A stretch of DNA of 64,000 nucleotides from contig DISZ01000005.1 in assembly GCA_002422085.1 (NCBI GenBank), positions 223,428-287,427 on the forward strand, written 5' to 3'. The notes under the pieces are model-generated. The model was given only the letters and a program-made list of their open reading frames with translations. It did no database searches and was not told the DNA's origin. Position 1 is the first letter of the stretch. Each line of letters begins with the position of its first letter. The position numbers and the translations under genes were made by a program. The DNA is from Rhodobacteraceae bacterium UBA6197 (GTDB lineage: Bacteria; Pseudomonadota; Alphaproteobacteria; Rhodobacterales; Rhodobacteraceae). Positions 52,259 to 59,627 of the stretch are shown here, one piece after another.

Positions 52259-53011
52259 ATGCAGGCCGACAAGTTCGTGATCCCAGCCGACATGGCCCCC
52301 GTGAAACGGCACGAGAAGGATACCGACGTGTTGCGCGCGCAGGCCGGGCTCTATGCGTTTCTTGGTCGCTGCCTCGAGGCCGAGGTTGACGCGGCTTTGT
52401 TGTCGACGCTGCGCGGGCCGCTTTGCAAACCGCTGGAGGAATTGGGCGTCGACCTTGGCGACGATGTGCGCTCTGGCGACCCGCTTGCGGTGCTGGCCGA
52501 TCTTGGCGAAGAGTTTGCGGCGCTTTTCGTGGTGCCCGGTGCGGTGCTTCCTTATCGCTCGGCCTATGAAACCGGGCGATTGTTCCAACCGCAAGCAGAC
52601 CTTGCCACCGCCGCCTACCGCGATGCCGGATTCGAGTTTCGCAACACCCTCTCTGGCGAGTTTTCCGATCATGCGGCGGTGATGCTGGCTTTCGTCGGTC
52701 GCCTGCTGGAGCGTCAGGTCGAGGCTGCGGAGACCGGCGACGCCGAGGCCGCAACGGGTTGGCAGCGTCGGCGCGAACATTTCCTTCAGCATCAGATGGG
52801 CGGTTGGATCATTGGCTGGAGCCGCCGCGCTCGGACCTGCGCCCGGCACCCATTCTATCGCGCCATTCTGGGGCTGACAGAGCAGGTGGTGTGGGCCGAC
52901 ATCTGCGACATTGTCGACGAAAAGGCCCTGCAACGATTGGTCAAGGCGAACCGCCGACCGTTGATGCGGCAAAAGACGGACCACGAGTTTCGCAAGGCTT
53001 CCGGATTATAA
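52259..53011 (+). CDS. TorD/DmsD-family molybdoenzyme chaperone
   Basis: Cytosolic chaperone that binds the Tat signal of the catalytic subunit and holds it for cofactor insertion, 250 residues, all helical. LRAQAGLYAFLGRCLEAEVD at the start, GEEFAALFVVPGAVLPYRSA with its YxS pattern, FEFRNTLSGEFSDHAAVMLA (the E-x-x-D-H signature region) and FLQHQMGGWIIGWSRRA identify it. It follows the catalytic gene after 65 bases, the usual place. Its presence confirms that the A subunit is Tat-exported. Confidence 0.85.
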   Translation: MQADKFVIPADMAPVKRHEKDTDVLRAQAGLYAFLGRCLEAEVDAALLSTLRGPLCKPLEELGVDLGDDVRSGDPLAVLADLGEEFAALFVVPGAVLPYRSAYETGRLFQPQADLATAAYRDAGFEFRNTLSGEFSDHAAVMLAFVGRLLERQVEAAETGDAEAATGWQRRREHFLQHQMGGWIIGWSRRARTCARHPFYRAILGLTEQVVWADICDIVDEKALQRLVKANRRPLMRQKTDHEFRKASGL

Positions 53012-53021
53012 GGGGCACGGC

Positions 53022-54182
53022 ATGCGCGGCACAGACAGGATACTGATCGTCGAGGGCTCGGGGCGTGGCTTTCTCAGCCACTATGCGCATGCGTTGGCGC
53101 TGGGGTTGCACCAGCGCGGCCACCACGTGCGACTTGTCACCGCGTCCCACGATGAACTTGCCGACTGGCCGGCCCCGTTCGAGCGCAGCGCGAACCTGCG
53201 CCCCGGCATCGCCGGTTGGCTGACGCTGATGCGCGAAGTGCGCGCTTTTGCACCCTCCGTCGTGCATTTCCAATGGTTGTCGAACCCGGTCAGCGCCGCG
53301 GCTTTCGTGCGCTGGGCGCAGCGGCAAGGTGCGGTCGTGCTCTATACGCCGCACAACCTGCTGCCCCATCGCGGCCGCTGGATGACGATGCCGCTATTTC
53401 GCAGGCTCTACCGGGTGTTCGACCGCATTGTCGTGCGCGACACCAACATGCGCTGGGCGGCAAGCGAAATACTTGACGTTGACCTCGACCGGATGTCGAT
53501 GGCGCTCGGCAGCCCGAACATCATCGCCAGCCCACATGCCCCGCGTCGGCTGCCCGCCGAGGCCGAACCGCGCCGCGCTGGGGAAATCCGCGCATTGCAC
53601 TTTGGTCACGGCAACCCGCGTAAAGGGGTGGAGCCGCTGTTGCGGGCATTGGCTCGGATTGATTGCCCCGCAAACCTGCACCTGATGCTCGCCGGCGCTG
53701 GCGTTGCGCGTGATATCGCCCCCGAGGTGATAAGATCCGCGCGCGCAAAGCTCCGGATCAGCATCATCGACCGCTATCTGGCGCCCGACGAAATCGGCGG
53801 GCTGTTCGAGCAGGCCGATCTGGTCAGCATGCCCTATTCCAAGCTTTGCCGCAGCCCGATCCTTGATCTGGCGGCAGCGTTCCGCAAACCCGTGCTTCGC
53901 ACCGCGCGCGTTGAAGCCACGAGATTTGTCGATGGCCATCACGGATGGACCATCGAAAGCGGCGATTTCACGGCCTTCGGCGCGGCTCTGGCCCGCCTTG
54001 CCGCCGCGCCAGACCATCTGGGCTCACTCCGGCAGGCCTTGGCCGCCGACACGGGTTTTGACGCCGAAATGAACGCACTCGCGGCGCTGCACAGCGAAAT
54101 TTATACGCGCGCAGTCACCGACCGCGGCGATTTTCGCTTTGCGCAGCGCCGCCGTGCCGTGCCGTTGATCGCGGGGGAATAG
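53022..54182 (+). CDS. GT4-type glycosyltransferase
   Basis: A 386-residue GT-B glycosyltransferase. N-terminal GSGRGFLSHYAHALALGLHQ is the acceptor-side loop, SVVHFQWLSNPVSAA and VVLYTPHNLLPH follow, and the C-terminal donor domain has LHFGHGNPRKGVEPLLRALA, HLMLAGAGVARDI and ADLVSMPYSKLCRSPILDLA, the E-x7-E-like region in altered form. It is embedded between torD (10 bases) and the methylglyoxal-synthase-like gene (3 bases), which is unexpected for a respiratory operon. It might glycosylate an operon product or a lipid, or sit here by chance; I cannot say. Confidence 0.8.
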   Translation: MRGTDRILIVEGSGRGFLSHYAHALALGLHQRGHHVRLVTASHDELADWPAPFERSANLRPGIAGWLTLMREVRAFAPSVVHFQWLSNPVSAAAFVRWAQRQGAVVLYTPHNLLPHRGRWMTMPLFRRLYRVFDRIVVRDTNMRWAASEILDVDLDRMSMALGSPNIIASPHAPRRLPAEAEPRRAGEIRALHFGHGNPRKGVEPLLRALARIDCPANLHLMLAGAGVARDIAPEVIRSARAKLRISIIDRYLAPDEIGGLFEQADLVSMPYSKLCRSPILDLAAAFRKPVLRTARVEATRFVDGHHGWTIESGDFTAFGAALARLAAAPDHLGSLRQALAADTGFDAEMNALAALHSEIYTRAVTDRGDFRFAQRRRAVPLIAGE

Positions 54183-54185
54183 CCA

Positions 54186-54617
54186 ATGCGCACCGTCATC
54201 GTCATCGCGCCGAAAACCAAGACGCGCCAGCTTGTGACCTTGCTGAACAAGCACCGGGTGATATTCGAAGAATTCCGGTTGCTGTCAACCACCGAGACCG
54301 GCGAAGAGCTGGAGCGCGAAACCGGGTTGGAGGTCACGCATCTTTTTCCGGCGCGCAAGGGCGGCGACATTCAGCTTTGCGGGTTGGTCTGCACCAATTC
54401 GATCGCGGCGGTATTTTTCCTGAACGATCCGCTGTCAAACTCGCCCGAAGACCCCGATATTGCTCCCTTTTTGCGCGCTTGCGACATCAACAACGTGCCG
54501 CTTGCCACCAACATCGTGACGGCGCATGCGCTGGCAGGCTGGCTGGGGCGTCATATCGAGGCGGCGACAGCGCGCCACGACGACGCCGAGAGCGACGCCG
54601 GACGAGCCCTGCAATGA
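54186..54617 (+). CDS. methylglyoxal-synthase-fold protein lacking the catalytic histidines
   Basis: A 143-residue protein with an MGS-like fold. Conserved are KGGDIQLCGLVCTNSIAAVF (Asp61, equivalent to E. coli MgsA Asp71), FFLNDPLSNSPEDPDIAPFL (Asp91, equivalent to Asp101) and NNVPLATNIVTAHALAGWL. But MgsA His19-Asp20 is Pro9-Lys10 here, in VIAPKTKTRQ, and His98 is Glu88. True methylglyoxal synthesis is therefore doubtful; a phosphate-ligand sensor or altered lyase is possible. Its start is 3 bases after the glycosyltransferase and its stop overlaps the polyferredoxin start (ATGA), so it is a regular member of the operon. Confidence 0.65.
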   Translation: MRTVIVIAPKTKTRQLVTLLNKHRVIFEEFRLLSTTETGEELERETGLEVTHLFPARKGGDIQLCGLVCTNSIAAVFFLNDPLSNSPEDPDIAPFLRACDINNVPLATNIVTAHALAGWLGRHIEAATARHDDAESDAGRALQ

Positions 54618-55729
54618 GCGTGTTTTCAACGGCCAGCGCCGCGGCTCGCCCGGCAAGTGCACTTACCGTCTCGGCCGGGTATTGCATCAATCTGCGCGGG
54701 CGGATCGAGGCGTGCACGCTTTGCACCAAGGCCTGTCATGCAGGTGCCATCTCTCTTGGCGCCGAATCCGTCAGCATCGACGCCGATCGTTGCGTGGCGT
54801 GCGGCGCCTGCGTGCCCGTCTGTCCGGCGGGGGTCTTCAGCCACAAGGGTTTCGACCCGGAGACGCTGCTGCGCACCGCCGTGCACCAAGGGGTCGCGCG
54901 GATCGCCTGTGCTCAGGCATCCGAACCGGGCGCAAGCGCCATTCCGTGCCACAGGATGCTTGATGCGCGCCTGCTGGCGGCCCTGTTTGCCGCGGGGGCG
55001 AGCGAGATCGAGGTGGTCGGCAGCGAAACATGCGCGGGTTGCCCCGGCGGCGATGCGCGCCCGGCGCTCGCCTCGGCAGTCTCGACGCTTGGCAAATGGT
55101 TCGGCCGGGCGGCGCCAACGGTGACATTTGCCCCGCACCTCGGTTCGGCGCCACCGGCGCGGCAGGCCATCGAGCGCCGCCATTTGCTGCGCGGTGCATT
55201 CCGGGCGTTTTCACCCGCGGTCGAACCCGCCGCGAGTCCGCCAAGTTTCGATGACCTGGTGTTGTCGGACGATTCCGAGGATGCCCTGCCGCGTCCGGTT
55301 CCTTACCAGGATCTGCTTGCCCGCGCGCGCGCAACCTTGCCGTTTCGCAAGAGTGGCCAGGTCGGTGGAACCACGCGGCAGATTTCCGATGCCTGTTCCG
55401 TCTGCATGGCTTGTGCCGAGCTTTGCCCCACAGGCGCGCTTGCCGACGGGTCGGAAGACGGGCAACAGGTCGTCAGCTTTGACCCGGCACTTTGCACCAA
55501 CTGCACGCTGTGCCTGAAAATCTGCCCGATGGCGGCGATTGCCGGCCGCACGCTGCGCGGCGTGCCCGAGGCGGTCGCGGGCCGTGCGCCGCTGTTCAGC
55601 CGCGCGGTTCGGCAGTGCCAGGTCTGCGGCGGGGTTTTTTCGGGCGACAGCGCCCGACTCGACGTTTGCCCGGCCTGTGAGAATGACAGGGAAATGGAGG
55701 ATGATTGGCTGGACATGCTGAGTGGCTAG
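54614..55729 (+). CDS. polyferredoxin with C-terminal zinc ribbon
   Basis: A 371-residue cytosolic iron-sulfur protein. Cys34/37/41 (CTLCTKAC, with Cys24 possibly the fourth ligand) and Cys60/63/66/70 (CVACGACVPVCP) form the first pair; Cys261/264/267/271 (CSVCMACAELCP) and Cys294/297/300/304 (CTNCTLCLKICP) the second. Between them is a thioredoxin-like or CoB-CoM-type segment with ETCAGCPGGDARP and IACAQ. The C-terminal CQVCGG and CPAC pairs (335/338, 352/355) look like a zinc ribbon or rubredoxin-like knuckle. It may feed or drain electrons on the cytosolic side, or donate clusters to the complex. ATG 54614 overlaps the preceding stop. Confidence 0.82.
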   Translation: MSVFSTASAAARPASALTVSAGYCINLRGRIEACTLCTKACHAGAISLGAESVSIDADRCVACGACVPVCPAGVFSHKGFDPETLLRTAVHQGVARIACAQASEPGASAIPCHRMLDARLLAALFAAGASEIEVVGSETCAGCPGGDARPALASAVSTLGKWFGRAAPTVTFAPHLGSAPPARQAIERRHLLRGAFRAFSPAVEPAASPPSFDDLVLSDDSEDALPRPVPYQDLLARARATLPFRKSGQVGGTTRQISDACSVCMACAELCPTGALADGSEDGQQVVSFDPALCTNCTLCLKICPMAAIAGRTLRGVPEAVAGRAPLFSRAVRQCQVCGGVFSGDSARLDVCPACENDREMEDDWLDMLSG

Positions 55730-56003
55730 AGGCGGGCCGTGGGCGACAGCCCGCGCCACGGCAGCCCTTTTGGTGGCAACTGCGCTGACCTGGATCTGGT
55801 GGCAAACGCCGCGCACACCGGACCAGCTTTTTGCCAGACGGTGCCGCACCTGCCACCCGCTGCCCAACATGGCGGCCTATCGAAAAAGCGAGATCAGGGG
55901 GATCGTGACCACCATGCTGACCAAGAACGGCGCTGACGAAGTCATCACCCCTGACGAAGCGCGCACGATCATTGCATACCTGGAAGAGGTGGCCCGACCA
56001 TGA
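55722..56003 (+). CDS. small membrane-anchored c-type cytochrome
   Basis: A 93-residue protein with an N-terminal hydrophobic segment (residues 11-27, ATAALLVATALTWIWW) that anchors or exports it, and one haem motif CRTCH (Cys41, Cys44, His45) followed by a short cytochrome-c fold with possible axial Met50 or Met67. Start is GTG 55722, inside the last codons of the polyferredoxin gene; its stop overlaps the next ATG (ATGA). It would shuttle electrons in the periplasm to or from the molybdoenzyme. Confidence 0.78.
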   Translation: MARGGPWATARATAALLVATALTWIWWQTPRTPDQLFARRCRTCHPLPNMAAYRKSEIRGIVTTMLTKNGADEVITPDEARTIIAYLEEVARP

Positions 56004-57088
56004 CCCGCGAACAACAAACCCGGACCCCGTTGGAAACCGCAGTGCTTGCTACGCTTGCCGGCATCACCGTGGGCGAAGATGGCCCCGATGTGGTGTCGGC
56101 CGGGCATGTGGCCGAAGTGGTATCGACAGGCGGCGCAATCCGCGTGCTGCTTGATCCCGCACTGGTGGCAACCGAGGATGGCGAGGCGCTGGCCGAAATC
56201 ATGCGCGAAGTCGTTGGCGCGGTTCCCGGCGTAGAGCGCGTGATCGTGAAGCCGCGACCACAGAGCGTTACCCCAATTCTTGCGCAGGCGCCGGGCGTGG
56301 TGCTGGCGGTGCATAGCGGCAAGGGTGGGGTGGGCAAATCAACGCTGGCGGTTAACATTGCCGCGGCCCTTGCACACGGTGCGGCGGGCCGCCCGCTGCG
56401 CGTTGGAGTGCTCGATGCCGATGTCTATGGCCCGTCGGTGCCGCTGCTGCTGGGCGTATCCGGCCGCGCCCAGACCACGGCAGACGGCAGCCGAATTGCG
56501 CCGATGGCGGCACACGGGCTCAAGGTGATGTCGCTCGGGTTCCTGATGCCCGAAGGCAAGCCGCTTGCCTGGCGCGGGTCGCTGGTGTCAGAGGGCCTGC
56601 CGCAACTGATTGCCGAGGTCGATTGGGGCGCGCTTGACATTCTTGTGGTCGATCTGCCGCCCGGCACGTCGGATGTGCATCTGGCGCTGGCGCAGGCGGT
56701 GCCGATTGCGGGCGTGGTCGCAGTGACTGCTCCGGGTCAGATTTCGACCGACGACGTGCGCCGCGGCCTCGAGATGTTTGCCGACATCGCCGTGCCCTGC
56801 CTTGGCCTGATCGAGAATATGAGCACTTTCGTCTGCCGTAGCTGCGGCACCGAGGTCGCGTTGTTCGGTGACAATGGTGGCAAGGATCTGGCGCTGGAAA
56901 CCGGGTTGCCGCTGCTGGCGCGCATCCCCTTTCTGCGCGACGTGCTGACCGCGTCCGAGGCCGGAACGCCGCTGGTTCTTGCCGAGCCGGCAGCTCCGTT
57001 TTCGCAAACGATCACCGCGCTTGCGCGGCGCCTTGCCGACGAATTGGCGCCGCAAATGAAGGGAGATACCGCATGGACTCAGCATTGA
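56000..57088 (+). CDS. Mrp/NBP35-type P-loop ATPase with N-terminal MIP18-like domain
   Basis: A 362-residue iron-sulfur carrier ATPase of the Mrp/ApbC family. An N-terminal MIP18/DUF59-like domain (residues 10-92, LETAVLATLAGITVGEDGPD) precedes the deviant Walker A VHSGKGGVGKSTLAVNIAAA, followed by VLDADVYGPSVPLLLG, VDLPPGTSDVHLALAQ and the cluster-binding pair Cys-x2-Cys in FVCRSCGTEVALFG. Overlaps both neighbours (ATGA upstream, 16 bases downstream). In this operon it probably inserts Fe-S clusters into the many Fe-S proteins. Confidence 0.88.
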   Translation: MTREQQTRTPLETAVLATLAGITVGEDGPDVVSAGHVAEVVSTGGAIRVLLDPALVATEDGEALAEIMREVVGAVPGVERVIVKPRPQSVTPILAQAPGVVLAVHSGKGGVGKSTLAVNIAAALAHGAAGRPLRVGVLDADVYGPSVPLLLGVSGRAQTTADGSRIAPMAAHGLKVMSLGFLMPEGKPLAWRGSLVSEGLPQLIAEVDWGALDILVVDLPPGTSDVHLALAQAVPIAGVVAVTAPGQISTDDVRRGLEMFADIAVPCLGLIENMSTFVCRSCGTEVALFGDNGGKDLALETGLPLLARIPFLRDVLTASEAGTPLVLAEPAAPFSQTITALARRLADELAPQMKGDTAWTQH

Positions 57089-57939
57089 ACGAAGACGGCG
57101 CAGGCGTGGCCTCTGTGGCTGGTGCGCGCGACATCGTGCTTGTGGCCAGCGGCAAGGGCGGCGTTGGCAAATCGACCGTGGCGGTCAATCTGGCGGTGGC
57201 GCTGGCGCGGGGCGGCGCCCGCACCGGCATCGTCGATCTTGATCTCGCCGGGCCGTCCGTCGCGCGGCTGACCGGCACCGACGAGGTGCCCGAGCTGCGC
57301 GACGATGGGCTGGCAATGCCGGTCGAGCGGCATGGGCTGAGCGTTGTGTCGCTGTCAGCGATGATCCCGCCCGAACAGGCGCTGGTCTGGAAAGGGCCGC
57401 TGGTGGCGCAAGCGGTGACGCAGCTGTTTCGCGAGGTCGCCTGGCCCGACCTCGACATTCTGGTGGTCGATCTGCCGCCGGGCACGGGGGATGTGTTGTT
57501 GAGCGTGGTCGAGCAAATGCCGGTTGCCGGAGCGGTGGTGGTGACCACGCCCGAGCGGATGGCGAGCATCGATGCCGAGCGCGCGGTGGCGCTGTTTCAC
57601 GAACACGACATTCCGGTTTTCGGCATCGTGCGCAACATGGCCGAAATCATATGCCCCTGTTGCGGCGAGGCGCAGCCGTTGTTCGAACCCGCCGCGGCGG
57701 TCGACGTGGCACGGCGGATGCATGTGGCCGACCTTGGCGCCATTCCCGCCGACCTTGGCGCGTCACGGCAGGCGGCCCGAGGTATTCCGATCATGGCGGC
57801 CGCGCCCGACGGGGTGACAGGGCAGGCCTTTGCGGCACTGGCTCAGGCGGTCATCGCGGCGGTCGGGCGCGAGAGGGTGGCCGCGCAGAACCAGCGCCAC
57901 GGCGAACGAAGCATATGGGAGATGATCAATGGCAACTGA
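57073..57939 (+). CDS. second Mrp/NBP35-type P-loop ATPase, no MIP18 domain
   Basis: A 288-residue paralogue of the previous gene without its N-terminal domain. Walker A LVASGKGGVGKSTVAVNLAV, the LDLAGPSVARLTGTDEVPEL block, VVDLPPGTGDVLLSVVEQMP and a Cys-x2-Cys pair in IICPCCGEAQPLFE are all intact. Tandem Mrp genes, one with and one without the MIP18-like domain, suggest a heteromeric scaffold as with eukaryotic NBP35/CFD1. GGGAGA precedes ATG 57073. Overlaps the unknown gene by 11 bases. Confidence 0.88.
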   Translation: MDSALNEDGAGVASVAGARDIVLVASGKGGVGKSTVAVNLAVALARGGARTGIVDLDLAGPSVARLTGTDEVPELRDDGLAMPVERHGLSVVSLSAMIPPEQALVWKGPLVAQAVTQLFREVAWPDLDILVVDLPPGTGDVLLSVVEQMPVAGAVVVTTPERMASIDAERAVALFHEHDIPVFGIVRNMAEIICPCCGEAQPLFEPAAAVDVARRMHVADLGAIPADLGASRQAARGIPIMAAAPDGVTGQAFAALAQAVIAAVGRERVAAQNQRHGERSIWEMINGN

Positions 57940-58591
57940 ACCCGGTGCGGCGGCGCAAACCCCGACACGGCCAAGCGTCTTTGTGGCGTGCGAAGGCGGC
58001 GCGGCCGTTGCGGGCGCCGATGCGGCGATCTGCACGCTCGCAAGCGCCACTGCTGACGATTTGCGCGATGGCGGCATCATCTGGCTTTGGGCGCCCGGCG
58101 ACACGCTGCCGGCCGCCGCGCGGGTCTGCGTTGCCGCGACCGGCTTGGTGGCCGCTGCGGAACTCGCCCGAATTGCCCCCGCCGTGTTCGTGGTTCCCCG
58201 CGTTGAGGTCAGGCGTGCGATCCGCAATTACGGCTTTTCGCGCGACAATTCCGGCAGCGGATTCAATACCTTTCAGTTGGATCCGGCCACAGTTGCGGCG
58301 TTCACGGTGCTTGATGCGGGCACAGACACGCCACTTGCCGACTGGCTGCGCCGTGCCGGTGAGCTTGGGTTCTCGGAAGTCTGGCTGCAATGCCCTGACA
58401 GCGCAGGCGTCAGGACAGACCTGCTCGTACAGGCGCATCGCGCCGCGCCTGAACTGGGCTTCTGGGTCACGGGCGACTCGCGCTGGCTGCGTCGGGTCGA
58501 AACCGCACAAATGCCGCCGGGCCTTGCCGCGCTGGTGGTTGCGCCTGCCGGCCTTGCGGATTTCCCGCCCGAGGTGGTGGCGCCGGTTTGA
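57929..58591 (+). CDS. unrecognised 220-residue protein of the molybdoenzyme operon
   Basis: I do not recognise this protein. It has no signal peptide and no obvious membrane segment. It looks like an alpha/beta protein: alternating short strands and helices (PSVFVACEGGAAVAGADAAI, GGIIWLWAPGDT, AVFVVPRVEVRRAIRNYGFS, FSEVWLQCPDS, ALVVAPAGLADF), possibly a TIM-barrel-like or radical-free phosphosugar-binding fold. The motif AIRNYGFSRDNSGSGFNTF stands out. Coupled by overlap to the second Mrp gene, so it belongs to the operon. A role in maturation or regulation is inference only. Confidence 0.7.
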   Translation: MATEPGAAAQTPTRPSVFVACEGGAAVAGADAAICTLASATADDLRDGGIIWLWAPGDTLPAAARVCVAATGLVAAAELARIAPAVFVVPRVEVRRAIRNYGFSRDNSGSGFNTFQLDPATVAAFTVLDAGTDTPLADWLRRAGELGFSEVWLQCPDSAGVRTDLLVQAHRAAPELGFWVTGDSRWLRRVETAQMPPGLAALVVAPAGLADFPPEVVAPV

Positions 58592-58733
58592 CTGCCGTTC
58601 CGATCGGGGCGGCGGCACCGCAGTTTTGTCGCAACAATGGCGGTGCTGTGCTAGTCTGATTTTCGGAAGGAAAAGGCGTCGCGGCAAACGCGAGAGGTTT
58701 CGGTCGGATCGCTCAGGAAGGAGTGATGAACCC
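58592..58733 (+). promoter_or_regulatory. probable separate promoter for the sensor-kinase-regulator genes
   Basis: After many overlapping genes the operon is interrupted by a 142-base gap. It includes a TGTGCTAGTCT sequence resembling an extended -10 (about 58645-58656) and a good AGGAAGGAG ribosome-binding site before ATG 58734. A separate promoter for the regulatory trio is plausible, but no clear -35 is seen. Confidence 0.3.
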
Positions 58734-59627
58734 ATGATCGGCAGACGTCGATTCATCACCGCCATTGCTGCTATGGCAGGTATCACGCCAAGTTCCGGGG
58801 CGTTCGCGTCGCTGGGTGCCAGCGGCGAGTTGCGGGTGGGGCTGACCGCCGTGGTGGTGCGCGAATACATGCGTTCCTTGAACCAGCTCAGCGAGTATCT
58901 GGCGTTGCGGATCGGGCGCCCTGTCAATTTCGTGTATCGCCGTTCCTACTCTGACATCATGGATATGCTGGCGCGGGGTGAACTCGACGCCGCATGGGTG
59001 TGCGGCTACCCCTTTGTCAAGCTGCGGACGCCCGAATATCTGACGATTGTAGTGGCACCGCTCTATCGTGGTGCGCCGCTTTATCGCTCGCTCTTGATCG
59101 TGCCCAAGAGCAGCGCCGATGAGACAATTTCCGATTTGCGCGGCAAGGTCTTTGCCTATTCCGACCCGGATTCCAACTCGGGCTATCTGGCGCCGCGCGC
59201 CGCAATTGCCGAGGCGGGTTTCGACCCTGACCAGTTCTTCCGCATGGCGTTCTTTACTTACAGCCATGCCGAAACGGTGCAGGCGGTGGCGCGAGGGGTT
59301 GCCAATGGCGGTGCCGTGGACAGCTATGTCTATAACGTGATCCAGAAATACGAACCCGAGGCCGTTGCCGGAACCCGGATCATAGCGCAGTCGCGGCAGT
59401 TCGGGTTTCCGCCGATAGTCGCGCGGCTTGATCTGAGCGCCGAGGTGCTCGACCGGTTGCGGACAGCGTTTCTGGGCATGGCAAGTGACCCGCAGGCGAC
59501 CCCCATCCTCGCGCTGTTCGACCTCGACGGGTTTGCCGAGGTAACCCCGGCGCTTTACGCGCCGATCCGCGATATGGCGCTGAAGGCAGCGGCCGGAACA
59601 ATTGCCGCCGACGTGAGGCAGCCATGA
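58734..59627 (+). CDS. PhnD-like periplasmic substrate-binding protein, likely sensor component
   Basis: A 297-residue exported protein with a twin-arginine-like signal (MIGRRRFITAIAAMAGITPS) and a phosphate/phosphonate-binding PhnD-type fold: LRVGLTAVVVREYMRSLNQL, RRSYSDIMDMLARGELDAAW, GKVFAYSDPDSNSGYLAPRA and a GGAVDSYVYNVIQKYEPEA block. There are no ABC transporter genes nearby; instead a histidine kinase gene overlaps its stop (ATGA). In TtrS-type kinases a PhnD-like domain is fused to the kinase as ligand sensor; here it seems to be a separate protein that signals to the kinase's periplasmic loop. Confidence 0.8.
   Translation: MIGRRRFITAIAAMAGITPSSGAFASLGASGELRVGLTAVVVREYMRSLNQLSEYLALRIGRPVNFVYRRSYSDIMDMLARGELDAAWVCGYPFVKLRTPEYLTIVVAPLYRGAPLYRSLLIVPKSSADETISDLRGKVFAYSDPDSNSGYLAPRAAIAEAGFDPDQFFRMAFFTYSHAETVQAVARGVANGGAVDSYVYNVIQKYEPEAVAGTRIIAQSRQFGFPPIVARLDLSAEVLDRLRTAFLGMASDPQATPILALFDLDGFAEVTPALYAPIRDMALKAAAGTIAADVRQP

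Noticed and set aside
54377..54613. Upstream extension of the polyferredoxin
   Set aside because: It overlaps the MGS-like gene out of frame; the ATGA overlap at 54614 is the normal coupled start.
57651..58733. Long N-terminal extension of the PhnD-like protein
   Set aside because: The open frame runs through the second Mrp gene and the unknown gene in another frame; the signal peptide starts at 58734 after a strong ribosome-binding site.
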